The position numbers were made by a program, and so were the translations under genes. From the NCBI RefSeq assembly GCF_001403615.1, contig NZ_LN879457.1:1302001-1366000 (forward strand): DNA of 64,000 nt, read 5' to 3'. The notes under the pieces were generated by a model, which was not told the DNA's origin, made no database searches, and worked only from the letters and a program-made list of their open reading frames with translations. Below, one piece after another: positions 49,994-59,295 of this stretch. This DNA is from Desnuesiella massiliensis. Lineage in GTDB: Bacteria; Bacillota; Clostridia; Clostridiales; Clostridiaceae. Within the stretch, counting starts at the first letter, position 1, and each line of letters opens with the position of its first letter.

Positions 49994-52927
49994 TTGAGTA
50001 TGGATGTTTTAGATATTATTGATGTAGAAGACAAAAAGAATCCTTTTACTGATGAAGAAATAGCAGAAAAGCTAAATATTCTCAGAGAGGTGGTAACAGA
50101 AAAAAGAAAAGAGCTAGGCATTCCTGATTCCAGGGAGCGAAGAAAAAAAGTCATGCTAAAAGATGCAATTGAGATTCTTAAAAGAGATAATAATATATCG
50201 GATAGAGCCTTTACAAAGGTGCTGAATGATATGGGCTATAATGTAGCCAGATTTGCTGCTTCAAATATAAAAAGGGAAGCCTTTCAGGCTATATCTTCAG
50301 ACTTATCTATGCAGCATATTGATGGAGATAAAAATGAAGAAGGTTCTATAGTGAAGAGCAAGAGTGAGAAGAATATTGATGTATTTCAAGATGTAGTTGG
50401 ATACGAAGGTAGTTTAAAGCTGCAGATAAATCAGGCTAAAGCAGCAATTTCCTATCCTCCTAAGGGCTTACATACGCTGCTTTTAGGGCCTTCAGGGGTA
50501 GGGAAGAGCTATCTTGCAGAAAAAATGTATGAGTTTGCAAAGAGCACTGAAAACTTTTCAGAGGAAGCACCATTTATGGTATTTAACTGCGCTGATTATG
50601 TAGATAACCCACAGCTTCTATTATCTCAGTTATTTGGATATTCAAAGGGGGCTTTTACAGGGGCTTCTGAAAATAAAAAAGGCATTGTAGAGATATGTAA
50701 TGGAGGCATATTATTCTTAGATGAAATCCACAGACTTCCTGCGGAAGGACAGGAGATTCTGTTCTATTTATTGGACAGAGGCAAATTTAGAAGACTTGGG
50801 GAAACAGAAGTTACAAGGGAAAGTAATTTGATGATAATTGCTGCAACTACTGAAAATCCTGAGAGTTTTCTTCTTTTAACCTTTAGAAGAAGAATACCTA
50901 TGATCATAGAAATACCAAGTGTAAGTCAAAGGCCTTACGACGAGAGATTTCAAATTATAAAAAATTTCTTTTTTGATGAAAGTGTAAGAATCGGTAAGGA
51001 TATCTTTGTAAGAAGAGACGTAATAAAAGCCTTTATGACCTATGATTGCCCTGGAAATATAGGACAACTAAAAAGTGATATTCAAGTTTGCTGTGCAAGA
51101 GGCTTTTTAAATTCTACCCTTAATAATAGAGACAAGGTAAAGGTTAATTTTCAACACATTCCTGATCATGTAAAGGATCAACTCATTAGCTCTAATAAAA
51201 ATCATAAAGAGCTTGAGAAGTATACTAAGGAAGACATAATAGTCTCTGCTAAGGGAGTAGAGGTATTACATAGAGATGAGTACAACTCTGTAAGCAAAGC
51301 TAATATATATCAATTTATTGAAGATAGATATAAAGAACTTAAGGTGGACGGTTATAGTGATAAGGATATTAACAAAATCGTAGGGCAACAAGTAGAAGGG
51401 GAGCTTATGAGATTTGCATCCTATATAAATTTATCCTCAGCCAATGTTCAGGAGATTATAAACATTATAGGACAAGACATGGTAAATATCACCCAGGATG
51501 TTTATGAACTGGCAAAAAAATATATAAGCTGCTTACAGAGAAATGTGATTTACCCACTGGCCATTCATTTAAGCTCCACCTATGAAAGGGTTTTAGAACG
51601 AAGAGAAATTGTTAACCCAAATTTAGAAATGATCAAAGAAAAGTATTCAACTGAATTCACCATTTCTGAGAAAATAGCTAAATTAATTAATAATAGGCTT
51701 AAAATAAAGCTTCCAGAGGACGAAGTTGGTTTTATAGCTCTATATTTAAAAAACTTTCAAAGGGAAAGTGGCAGCGAAGAAGGAAGAGTGGGAGTAATAG
51801 TGCTATCTCACGGAAGAGTAGCTTCAGGCATGGCAGAGGTAGCTAACAGGCTGCTAGGAGTAAACCATGCTATAGGACTGGATATGGATCTCAGTGATTC
51901 CCCAAATATAATGCTTGAAAAGACAATAAAGCTCGTAAAACAGGTCAATCAGGGAAAAGGCTGCATTTTGCTAGTAGATATGGGATCACTAACAACCTTT
52001 GGAGATATTGTAACTGCAAAAACAGGAATACCTACAAGGGCCATCGGAAGGGTGGATACCTTAATGGTTTTAGAGTGTGTAAGAAGAGCACTACTGCCAG
52101 AGGATACCTTGGATAGTATTGCTGATGAAGTGGATAGCAAAGGATATTACTATGGAATATCCAAGATGGAAAGTAATGATATGTCTAAGGTTATTATTAC
52201 ACTATGTATAACCGGTGAAGGTTCAGCAATGAAGGTAAAACAATATATAGAAAACTCCTTAGGAGAAAGAATTAAAGAGGTTGAAATAATTCCTCTAGGC
52301 TATATGAATAATGAAGATATTACGGTTACACTGGATATAATAACAAGAAGCAAGCAGGTATTAGCTATTGTGGGAACTATAAACCCTGAATTCAAAGATA
52401 TACCTTTTATTTCTGTAGAAGACCTTATAACAGGTAAATCACTAATAACCCTCAGAAAGATAATAAATAATGAAAAAATATTTAAAAACAATCTTTCAAA
52501 AGTAATACCAAAGGAGCTTATATTCCATGAGGAAGATTATAAATACAAAGATGAAGTTATTGATATGATGAGTGACAGCTTGCTCCAGCCAGGGCTAGTT
52601 GAGGAAGGGTTCCTGCTAAGTGTATACAGAAGGGAAGCTCTTGGAGGTACATACTTAAAAGGAGGAATAGCTATTCCTCATGGAGATAGTAAATACGTTA
52701 CAAAACCAACCATTGCAGTTACAAGACTAGCCAATCCTATAAATTGGGATGGAACAAATAATGTAGATTTAATTTTTTTGATAGCTTTAGAAGAAAATTC
52801 AAAGGAGTATCTAGAGCAGCTATATAAAATAATATCAAGTAGAGATGCCCTTCAGAGCCTAAGGGATGCTAAAGACAAAGAAGAATTCATGAAGATTTTG
52901 TTTAAAAGTACAATAACAGCCAAATGA
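49994..52927 (+). CDS. LevR-type sigma-54 activator with PTS regulatory domains
   Basis: 977 residues if started at TTG 49994 (GGAG six bases upstream); ATG 50000 is the alternative. An N-terminal helical domain leads into an AAA+ module with Walker A GPSGVGKS (about 165), the sigma-54 contact loop GAFTGA (about 218) and DEIH. Then comes a PTS regulation domain (IYPLAIHLSSTYERV; its second His site reads IALYL), an EIIA-mannose-like domain (VIVLSHGRVASGMAEV), an EIIB-like part (ITLCITGEGSA) and a C-terminal EIIA-fructose-type domain (IAIPHGDSKY). It would switch on the PTS operon downstream according to the phosphorylation state of the PTS. Confidence 0.9.
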   Translation: MSMDVLDIIDVEDKKNPFTDEEIAEKLNILREVVTEKRKELGIPDSRERRKKVMLKDAIEILKRDNNISDRAFTKVLNDMGYNVARFAASNIKREAFQAISSDLSMQHIDGDKNEEGSIVKSKSEKNIDVFQDVVGYEGSLKLQINQAKAAISYPPKGLHTLLLGPSGVGKSYLAEKMYEFAKSTENFSEEAPFMVFNCADYVDNPQLLLSQLFGYSKGAFTGASENKKGIVEICNGGILFLDEIHRLPAEGQEILFYLLDRGKFRRLGETEVTRESNLMIIAATTENPESFLLLTFRRRIPMIIEIPSVSQRPYDERFQIIKNFFFDESVRIGKDIFVRRDVIKAFMTYDCPGNIGQLKSDIQVCCARGFLNSTLNNRDKVKVNFQHIPDHVKDQLISSNKNHKELEKYTKEDIIVSAKGVEVLHRDEYNSVSKANIYQFIEDRYKELKVDGYSDKDINKIVGQQVEGELMRFASYINLSSANVQEIINIIGQDMVNITQDVYELAKKYISCLQRNVIYPLAIHLSSTYERVLERREIVNPNLEMIKEKYSTEFTISEKIAKLINNRLKIKLPEDEVGFIALYLKNFQRESGSEEGRVGVIVLSHGRVASGMAEVANRLLGVNHAIGLDMDLSDSPNIMLEKTIKLVKQVNQGKGCILLVDMGSLTTFGDIVTAKTGIPTRAIGRVDTLMVLECVRRALLPEDTLDSIADEVDSKGYYYGISKMESNDMSKVIITLCITGEGSAMKVKQYIENSLGERIKEVEIIPLGYMNNEDITVTLDIITRSKQVLAIVGTINPEFKDIPFISVEDLITGKSLITLRKIINNEKIFKNNLSKVIPKELIFHEEDYKYKDEVIDMMSDSLLQPGLVEEGFLLSVYRREALGGTYLKGGIAIPHGDSKYVTKPTIAVTRLANPINWDGTNNVDLIFLIALEENSKEYLEQLYKIISSRDALQSLRDAKDKEEFMKILFKSTITAK

Positions 52928-52928
52928 T

Positions 52929-52945
52929 TTGGCATCATAGTTGCT
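52929..52945 (+). promoter_or_regulatory. Sigma-54 (-24/-12) promoter
   Basis: TTGGCATCATAGTTGCT: GG and GC elements are 12 bases apart as required. It lies directly after the activator's stop codon and about 20 bases before the ribosome binding site of the aldolase gene, exactly where a LevR-type activator should act. Confidence 0.75.
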
Positions 52946-52977
52946 TTATATAATAGTGAAATTAAGGAGGTGAGATA

Positions 52978-53595
52978 ATGGATATTAAAAACTTCCCTAA
53001 GGTCACTATTATTTTACGTGGTTACAATTATAAACAAGCTAAAACCGTTATGAAAGCATTAGCTGAAAGCAGCATAAAATCTGTAGAAATCACTATGAAT
53101 ACAGAAGGAGCTTTAGAAGCTATAAGTAAGCTATCTAGTGAATTTGGCCACACTATGAATATTGGGGCAGGTACGGTTACTACACTAGATCAAGCTAAAG
53201 CGGCTATAAAGGCAGGAGCTAAATTTATACTTTCACCAGTAATGCTTTCTAAGGAAATAATAGACCTTTGCAAGGAAAATTCAGTAATATCAGTGCCAGG
53301 AGCCATGAGCCCTACAGAAATATATAAATCCTTTGAGGATGGTGCAGACATTGTAAAGGTATTCCCTGCAATAAGCTGTGGAATAAAATATTTTAAAGAT
53401 GTAAAAGCACCTCTTGGTAATATTCCTTTAATGGCAGTGGGAGGAGTATCAAATGAAAATGCTAGAGAGTTTTTAGATAATGGAGCAGATTTTTTAGGAA
53501 TAGGTTCAGGCATATTTAACAAAGAAGATATATTAAATAAAAACCTTGAAGGATTAATTAAATCTATAAAAGAATTTGAAGAAAAAATATACTAG
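52978..53595 (+). CDS. KDPG/KDPGal-type aldolase
   Basis: 205 residues behind AAGGAGGTGAG. TIM barrel with SVEITMNTEGAL (catalytic Glu), NIGAGTVTT, ILSPVML, SVPGAMSPTE, and the Schiff-base Lys in DIVKVFPA. The family cleaves 2-keto-3-deoxy-6-phospho-sugar acids into pyruvate and a triose phosphate. The Arg of the Escherichia LRT motif is Asn here (MNT), a variant I associate with Firmicute forms. First gene after the sigma-54 promoter. Confidence 0.88.
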   Translation: MDIKNFPKVTIILRGYNYKQAKTVMKALAESSIKSVEITMNTEGALEAISKLSSEFGHTMNIGAGTVTTLDQAKAAIKAGAKFILSPVMLSKEIIDLCKENSVISVPGAMSPTEIYKSFEDGADIVKVFPAISCGIKYFKDVKAPLGNIPLMAVGGVSNENAREFLDNGADFLGIGSGIFNKEDILNKNLEGLIKSIKEFEEKIY

Positions 53596-53606
53596 GAGAT
53601 ATAAAT

Positions 53607-54074
53607 ATGAGCGAAGGAATAGATTTTGTAAGAGATTTAGTTTTTAAGGATTTAGAGTTTTCAAATAGTACGGAAGTATTAAAATTCTTATCCATGAAGC
53701 TCCAAGAGAAAGGCTATGTAAAGGATGGTTATCAGAAGGCTATTTTAGACCGAGAAGCAGAGTATCCTACAGGTCTTCCATCAGTAGATATTAAAATAGC
53801 TATACCCCACGCAGACCATAATCTTGTAAATAAAGGGGCCTTAGCTATTGGCATACTAAAGAATCCAGTAGAATTTAAATCCATGGAAGACCCGGATAGA
53901 ATCTTAAATGTAAGCATTGTAATAATGATGGCACTAGATGAACCACATGGACATATAGATATGCTTCAAAGGATAGTTAAGTTGATTCAGGAGCCAGTGA
54001 TATTAAAAGAAATCATAGAGACAAATTCAACAGAGGAAGTTATAAAAAAATTAGAACCATATTTAATAGCATAA
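53607..54074 (+). CDS. PTS EIIA component, galactitol/fructose type
   Basis: 155 residues behind AGGAGAT. The phosphorylated His is in KIAIPHADHNLV; VSIVIMMALDEPHGHIDMLQRIV and the last helix follow the EIIA-2 (fructose/mannitol/galactitol) pattern. It takes phosphate from HPr and hands it to the EIIB encoded next. Eleven bases separate it from the aldolase gene. Confidence 0.88.
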   Translation: MSEGIDFVRDLVFKDLEFSNSTEVLKFLSMKLQEKGYVKDGYQKAILDREAEYPTGLPSVDIKIAIPHADHNLVNKGALAIGILKNPVEFKSMEDPDRILNVSIVIMMALDEPHGHIDMLQRIVKLIQEPVILKEIIETNSTEEVIKKLEPYLIA

Positions 54075-54101
54075 AAAATTAATTTATAGGAGGATACAAA
54101 A

Positions 54102-54380
54102 ATGAAAAGAGTACTAGTAGCATGCGGAAACGGAATAGCAACTTCAACAGTAGTAGCAATGAAGATAAGGGAGGCTTGTGATGATAATAATATAGATGTT
54201 AATGTTAATCAATGCAAGCTTTTAGAGGTGCCTTCAAAGGTATCAGATTATGATCTTTTAGTTACAACAGGAAAATTCACAGGTGCAGAAGTTAATATCC
54301 CAGTTATAGGAGCTATATCATTATTAACAGGTGTAGGGGAAGAAGAAACCATAGAAGAAATTATAAACGCTCTTAAATAG
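54102..54380 (+). CDS. PTS EIIB component, galactitol type
   Basis: 92 residues behind AGGAGG. The phosphocysteine loop is VLVACGNGIATSTVVA (Cys8); the TTGKFTG loop and final EEETIEEIINALK helix are typical of GatB. It transfers phosphate to the sugar as it passes through the EIIC encoded next. Confidence 0.9.
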   Translation: MKRVLVACGNGIATSTVVAMKIREACDDNNIDVNVNQCKLLEVPSKVSDYDLLVTTGKFTGAEVNIPVIGAISLLTGVGEEETIEEIINALK

Positions 54381-54409
54381 ATAAATTAATTTCATAGGAG
54401 GAATTATGC

Positions 54410-55777
54410 ATGTTATTTAATTTTTTTAAGATTATATTAAATGATGCAGGCCCAACGGTAATGCTGCCAATAATAATATTAGTTATTGGACTTATATTTG
54501 GGGTTAAGGCAGGAAAAGCTTTCAGATCTGGTTTATTAGTAGGTATAGGCTTTGCAGGTATCAAGCTTGTAATTAACCTTATGTCTTCTAATCTTGGACC
54601 AGCGGCTCAAGCCATGGTTAAGAACTTTGGAATAAAATTAGATGCTCTTGATGTAGGTTGGGGCGCTATTGCAGCAGTAACCTGGTCATCACCAATAATA
54701 CCTATATTAATATTCGCTATACTACTTACTAATATTGTAATGCTGGTGCTTAAGAAAACAAATACATTGGATGTTGATATATGGAACTATCACCATATGG
54801 CCATAGTGGGTATAATGACTTATTTTGTAACTAAGAATGTAATTCTTGGTATAGCTGCAGCAGTTACTATGGCTATAATTACCTTTAAAATGTCTGACTG
54901 GTCAGAACACCTTGTTAAAGACTACTTCGGGCTTCCAGGAGTGTCTTTGCCAACTATGTCAGCATTATCATCCCTAGTAATAGCAGTACCTCTAAACTGG
55001 TTATTAGACAGAATACCAGGATTAAATAAAATAAATTTCAGCGTTAAAGATGCTAAAAAATACTTAGGACTATTTGGAGAACCAATGATAATGGGACTTA
55101 TCCTTGGGGGAGTAATAGGAGCACTAGCTAAATATGATTTAGCAAAGGTTCTAAACGTAGCTGTTAACATGGCGGCAGTAATGGTGCTTATACCTAAGAT
55201 GACTTCTTTATTTATGGAAGGTTTAATGCCAATATCAGAAGCAGCTAAGAAGTTTACTAAAGCAAAATTCAAGGGAAGAAAGTTCTTAATAGGATTAGAT
55301 GCTGCAGTTGTAGTAGGAAACCCAGAAGTTATAACAACTTCTTTAATAGTAATACCACTAACAATTGCACTAGCAGTTATACTTCCAGGAAACAGAGTAC
55401 TTCCGTTTGCTGACCTAGCAGTTGTACCTTTCAGGGTTGCAATGGTGGTTGCACTTACAGAAGGAAACCTATTAAAGAATATAATAATAGGTCTTGCATG
55501 TACAGGAGCAATATTACTGGCAGGTTCCAATACAGCACCAGTATTAACTGAGCTTGCTAAGTCCTCGGGAATAGATTTAACCATGGCCGCAGGAGCGCTT
55601 ATTTCATCCTTTGCAGCTACAAGCTTAACAGTTAGCTTTATAGTATATAAAGTGTTTACAGGTAACTTAATAGTAACACTTCCAGTATTCTTTGCAGCCT
55701 TTATAGGAATTTGGATTTATTTTGAAAATGTAAAGAAAAAGCAAGTTAAAAATGGAGAAGTAGAAGAAACAGTTTAA
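54410..55777 (+). CDS. PTS EIIC component, galactitol type
   Basis: 455 residues; ATG 54410 follows AGGAGG at nine bases (an overlapping ATG four bases earlier gives only four codons). Many membrane spans. The start FNFFKIILNDAGPTVMLPII, VGWGAIAAVTWSSPIIPI, IWNYHHMAIVG and DAAVVVGNPEVITTSLIVIP match the GatC family. It imports a polyol or sugar acid, phosphorylating it in the process. Substrate inferred from neighbours to be an aldonate-like compound. Confidence 0.9.
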   Translation: MLFNFFKIILNDAGPTVMLPIIILVIGLIFGVKAGKAFRSGLLVGIGFAGIKLVINLMSSNLGPAAQAMVKNFGIKLDALDVGWGAIAAVTWSSPIIPILIFAILLTNIVMLVLKKTNTLDVDIWNYHHMAIVGIMTYFVTKNVILGIAAAVTMAIITFKMSDWSEHLVKDYFGLPGVSLPTMSALSSLVIAVPLNWLLDRIPGLNKINFSVKDAKKYLGLFGEPMIMGLILGGVIGALAKYDLAKVLNVAVNMAAVMVLIPKMTSLFMEGLMPISEAAKKFTKAKFKGRKFLIGLDAAVVVGNPEVITTSLIVIPLTIALAVILPGNRVLPFADLAVVPFRVAMVVALTEGNLLKNIIIGLACTGAILLAGSNTAPVLTELAKSSGIDLTMAAGALISSFAATSLTVSFIVYKVFTGNLIVTLPVFFAAFIGIWIYFENVKKKQVKNGEVEETV

Positions 55778-55797
55778 TCATAGTAGAGGTGGTATAA

Positions 55798-56943
55798 TTG
55801 AAAATTACAGGATTTAAAGTATATAAAATAAAACCGAGATGGATCTTTATAAAAATAAGCACTGATGAAGGTATTGAGGGTTGGGGAGAGTTAATTTCTG
55901 GCACTAAGACTGAAACCGTTGTAGCAGGTGCAAATGAGATGTGTAAATACCTTATAGGTAGAAACCCTTTTGAGATAGAGAGGTTATGGCAAGAGCTATA
56001 CCGTTCCTTCTTTAGAGGCGGCCCCATTAATATGACGGTAATTTCTGGAATAGAGATGGCTCTATGGGATATTAAAGGTAAAGCTTTCAATATACCAGTG
56101 TATGAATTCCTTGGAGGAGCAGCCAGAGATAGAATAATGGTGTACTCCTGGATTGGAGGCGACAGGCCAGCAGAAGTAGTTAAAGAAGCTCTAGACAGAA
56201 AGGAAAGAGGCTTCCAAGCTGTAAAAATGAATGCAACTGAAGAACTTCATTATGTGGATTCTTTTAAAAAGGTTCAAGGGGTTGTAGACAGAGTAGCATC
56301 TATAAGAGAAGCTGTAGGATATGATCTAAACATAGGAGTGGACTTCCACGGAAGAGTCCATAAACCAATGGCTAAGGTGCTTGCAAAGGAATTAGAACCC
56401 TATAAATTGATGTTCCTTGAAGAAGTAGTACTTCCAGAGAATGAGGAGGCCTTTGCAGAAGTAGCAAAGCATACTTCAACTCCACTAGCCACTGGAGAAA
56501 GACTATATACCAGATGGGAATTCAAAAATATTTTAAAGAGCGGTGTTATAGATATTATTCAGCCTGACTTAGCCTTAACTGGAGGAATCCTTGAGGGGAG
56601 AAAAATTGCAGCCATGGCAGAAGCCTTTGACATAGCAGTAGCACCCCATGCACCCTATGGACCAATAGCTCTTGCAGCTACGCTTCAGATGGATGTATGT
56701 ACACCAAATGTATTTATACAAGAACAAAGCCTTGGAATTCACTACAACAAAGGCTTTGATCTACTAGACTTTGTAAAGAACAAAGAGATGTTCCAATACA
56801 AGGACGGTTATGTAGATATTCCAACTAAGCCAGGTCTAGGAATAGAAATAGATGAAGACTTCGTTGAAAAGGTGGCTTTAGAAGGATTAAATTGGACAAA
56901 CCCTAAGTGGAAAAACTACGATGGTACTATTGCAGAATGGTAA
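55798..56943 (+). CDS. dgoD: Galactonate-dehydratase-like enolase-superfamily enzyme
   Basis: 381 residues from TTG 55798 behind AGAGGTGG. The match to Escherichia coli DgoD runs end to end: KPRWIFIKISTDEGIEGWGE, RGGPINMTVISGIEMALWDI, YSWIGGDRPAEVV, the metal and catalytic region VDFHGR, LEEVVLPEN, TGERLYTRWEF, the general-base His in APHAPYGPIALAA, and LGIHYNKGFDLLDFVKNKE. It dehydrates a sugar acid to a 2-keto-3-deoxy acid. Because import is by PTS and no kinase is present, the substrate here may already be phosphorylated, unlike classic DgoD. Confidence 0.85.
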   Translation: MKITGFKVYKIKPRWIFIKISTDEGIEGWGELISGTKTETVVAGANEMCKYLIGRNPFEIERLWQELYRSFFRGGPINMTVISGIEMALWDIKGKAFNIPVYEFLGGAARDRIMVYSWIGGDRPAEVVKEALDRKERGFQAVKMNATEELHYVDSFKKVQGVVDRVASIREAVGYDLNIGVDFHGRVHKPMAKVLAKELEPYKLMFLEEVVLPENEEAFAEVAKHTSTPLATGERLYTRWEFKNILKSGVIDIIQPDLALTGGILEGRKIAAMAEAFDIAVAPHAPYGPIALAATLQMDVCTPNVFIQEQSLGIHYNKGFDLLDFVKNKEMFQYKDGYVDIPTKPGLGIEIDEDFVEKVALEGLNWTNPKWKNYDGTIAEW

Positions 56944-56960
56944 GATAATAAACTTTAGCA

Positions 56961-57000
56961 AAAATAAAGAATGAAGGGATGTCTTCATTCTTTATTTTTA
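56961..57000 (+). terminator. Terminator between dehydratase and HAD genes
   Basis: AAAATAAAGAATGAAG, loop GGATGT, and its exact complement ending in T-rich sequence. The HAD gene's ribosome binding site begins five bases later, so the HAD gene is likely transcribed at a reduced level by readthrough. Confidence 0.75.
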
Positions 57001-57017
57001 TATATGGAGGATGCAGC

Positions 57018-57848
57018 ATGAATTATAAACTAATCTGTATAGATTTAGATGGTACTCTTTTAGATAATAAATGTGAAATATCAGAGAGAAATAAAAAAGC
57101 CTTGAAAGCTGTAGAGAATAAGAGCATAAAAATAGCTTTCACCACAGGTCGATTATTTACCTCTGCAAAGCTCCACGCTAGGAAAGCAGAAGTTAAGGTT
57201 TCAATAATTGCCTCTAATGGGGCTTACATAAGAGAATTAAGAGATGAAAAACCTATATACCAGTGTCCGTTAAGTTATGATCAATTTCATAAGGTATGCA
57301 ATATAATTGAAAAGTATAATCTAGATGTAAACTTCAATAGTTTTGATAGGGTTATAACAGAATATGAGCTGCCCCAAAGTAATAATCATGTTATAGCAAA
57401 TACAACGGTTACTGAGGATTTAAAGATAAAATTTGGAGTTCATAAGAATATAAGAGAAATATATGATATATACAAAGAAGGAATCTTTAAGGTGTTGCTG
57501 TTTTCTAAAAGAGGCATAGACACTATTAAAGAAGCTAAAAGAGAGCTGCTTTATCTAGGTAATCTGGAGGTTGTAAGCTCGGCTCATGATAATATAGAGG
57601 TAATGGCATCGGGAATTTCAAAAGGAAGAGGTATAGAACTATTAGCTCAAACTCTAGGCATAACAAAAAAAGAAATACTCTGCATAGGGGACAGTGAAAA
57701 TGATATTTCCATGTTTAACAATTCAGGCTTTAAGATAGCCATGGGTAACGCTATAGAGGAGCTTAAGGCTATGGCTGATTATATAACGGATAGCAATATA
57801 AATTCTGGAGTTGCAAAGGCTTTGGAGAGGATATTAAATAATATATGA
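57018..57848 (+). CDS. Cof-type HAD phosphatase
   Basis: 276 residues from ATG 57018, seven bases after TGGAGG; an earlier in-frame start at 56979 lies in the terminator. HAD motifs: IDLDGTLLD (nucleophile Asp), FTTGR, the Lys of FKVLLFSKR or SKGRGIELL, and GDSENDISMFNNSG. The Cof C2 cap domain lies between. It removes phosphate from a sugar phosphate, FMN or similar compound. In this place it may detoxify a phosphorylated sugar acid that accumulates. Confidence 0.85.
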   Translation: MNYKLICIDLDGTLLDNKCEISERNKKALKAVENKSIKIAFTTGRLFTSAKLHARKAEVKVSIIASNGAYIRELRDEKPIYQCPLSYDQFHKVCNIIEKYNLDVNFNSFDRVITEYELPQSNNHVIANTTVTEDLKIKFGVHKNIREIYDIYKEGIFKVLLFSKRGIDTIKEAKRELLYLGNLEVVSSAHDNIEVMASGISKGRGIELLAQTLGITKKEILCIGDSENDISMFNNSGFKIAMGNAIEELKAMADYITDSNINSGVAKALERILNNI

Positions 57849-57898
57849 TGGACAAGCATTATTGGAGAAATAGATAATCTTTTTAGAATGCTTTATAT

Positions 57899-57929
57899 AA
57901 CAAACTATGAATAATATTCATAGTTTGTT
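57899..57929 (+). terminator. Hairpin after the HAD gene, weak terminator
   Basis: AACAAACTATGAAT, loop AAT, and the exact complement: a 14-bp stem. The T run after it is poor (TCACAATTTA). Confidence 0.5.
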
Positions 57930-57990
57930 CACAATTTATACTATGAAAACCTTTGATATTTTAAAAAAAGGTGGTAATATATAATTAAGA

Positions 57991-58015
57991 ACTTAATTCG
58001 GACTCCGAAATAAGT
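57991..58015. promoter_or_regulatory. 25-bp near-perfect palindrome, operator of the second ROK gene
   Basis: ACTTAATTCGGA, C, TCCGAAATAAGT: one mismatch pair in 12. It lies 29 bases before the ROK gene start and is GC-richer at its core than its surroundings. Autoregulation by that protein is likely. Confidence 0.65.
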
Positions 58016-58043
58016 CAAAAATATAACACAAATAGGTGTCAGT

Positions 58044-59228
58044 ATGAAATTTAAGGCCGGTAGTTTAAAGCTAATGAAAGAAATGAATAAAAATCTAATA
58101 TTAAGAACTCTAATTGAGAATGGAAAGCTTTCTAGGGCTGAAATTACAGCTAAGGTAAATTTAAGTGCTAGTACAGTTTCATCCTTGGTAAGTGAACTGA
58201 TTGAAGATGAAATTATTGAAGAAAATAGCATTGGCGAGTCTTCTGGTGGAAGAAAACCCATATACTTAACTATAAAGGGGAATAGCTCATATATTTTTAT
58301 AATAAGTTTAAATTCTAATGACATAACTTTAAGGGTTCATGATATGAATTTAAATGAGGTATATCATAGCTCGCTAAGTAAAAAAATTATTTATGGTAAT
58401 GGGCTATTTGCTATAATCTCTGGTGGTATGGAAAAAGCTATGAATAAACTTAATATACAAAGAGAAAAAGCAGCTGGTATAGGTATTTTAATAGATGAAA
58501 GCTTGTATGCAGCAAATTTTAATATGCTATTTTCTACTTATGTTTTTCAAGAAAATTTTTCTATTCAAGAGGCTTTAGAATATACTTTTAAAATACCGGT
58601 CATATCTGAATACTCTGGAAGAGTAGATATTGAAAAACAAGTGGAAAAATTACTAAGGGAAATACCAGAAAATTATACATATATATCTTTTGATGAGAAG
58701 ATCACTACTTCCATTTATACCAATGGAAAAGCTTTTGAAAGAAATGGTGAAAGAGTAATTGATATAGGTAAGCTGCTTATATCACCTAATGTAGATATAG
58801 AAAAACTCCTCTCACCTAGCAACTTTTATAGAAAAATTTATCATTGCTTAGGAATAGAAAAGACCTATGACACAGAAGAAAAAAACACCTCTTTTATTTT
58901 AGAAAACTGGGAGAAGGTATGGAAGGGTGAAATCGAATCCAGCCACAAAGTTAAAGAACATATATATGAAGCCGCAGATTGTATAACCTTAATAATGAAG
59001 AACTTATTATTATTTTTTAAAATAGATGTTTTCATATTAGGGGGGACTCTCATGAATGTGCCAGGCTTTGATAATATAGTTAAAAATCAATTTGGAAAGG
59101 TTTTTAGCGATACCAAAGAAATAATAATAAAATCCATACCTAAGGTAGAGAAAGATAACACCTTAGCACTGGTGGAAAAAGTGAGAGATAGATACTTTAA
59201 TGATTTTAGTAATAGGGTATTGGATTAG
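58044..59228 (+). CDS. ROK-type transcriptional regulator, diverged
   Basis: 394 residues behind AGGTG. The winged helix covers residues 1-85 (LILRTLIENGKLSRAEITAK, LSASTVSSLVSELIEDEIIE, SGGRKPIYLTI). The following 300 residues keep only the outline of the ROK fold; ATP and sugar motifs and the zinc cluster are not recognisable, so it is a DNA-binding sensor. The closing IDVFILGGTLMNVPGF segment is a ROK mark. It probably controls the permease/hydantoinase genes downstream and its own promoter. Confidence 0.75.
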   Translation: MKFKAGSLKLMKEMNKNLILRTLIENGKLSRAEITAKVNLSASTVSSLVSELIEDEIIEENSIGESSGGRKPIYLTIKGNSSYIFIISLNSNDITLRVHDMNLNEVYHSSLSKKIIYGNGLFAIISGGMEKAMNKLNIQREKAAGIGILIDESLYAANFNMLFSTYVFQENFSIQEALEYTFKIPVISEYSGRVDIEKQVEKLLREIPENYTYISFDEKITTSIYTNGKAFERNGERVIDIGKLLISPNVDIEKLLSPSNFYRKIYHCLGIEKTYDTEEKNTSFILENWEKVWKGEIESSHKVKEHIYEAADCITLIMKNLLLFFKIDVFILGGTLMNVPGFDNIVKNQFGKVFSDTKEIIIKSIPKVEKDNTLALVEKVRDRYFNDFSNRVLD

Positions 59229-59254
59229 TTAACAGGCCTATTAAAAGTTATTAT

Positions 59255-59291
59255 CAGTTATCAATAAAATCAATATGAAATTTGATAACTG
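59255..59291. repeat. Inverted repeat with 10-bp arms
   Basis: CAGTTATCAA pairs exactly with TTGATAACTG across 17 bases. It follows the ROK gene without a T run. Could be a weak terminator or an operator half-site pair. Confidence 0.45.
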
Positions 59292-59295
59292 TTAA

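Noticed and set aside
54922..55584. Long antisense frame of 220 codons opposite the EIIC gene
   Set aside because: It is low in complexity, lacks a ribosome binding site and mirrors the codon pattern of the membrane protein on the other strand.
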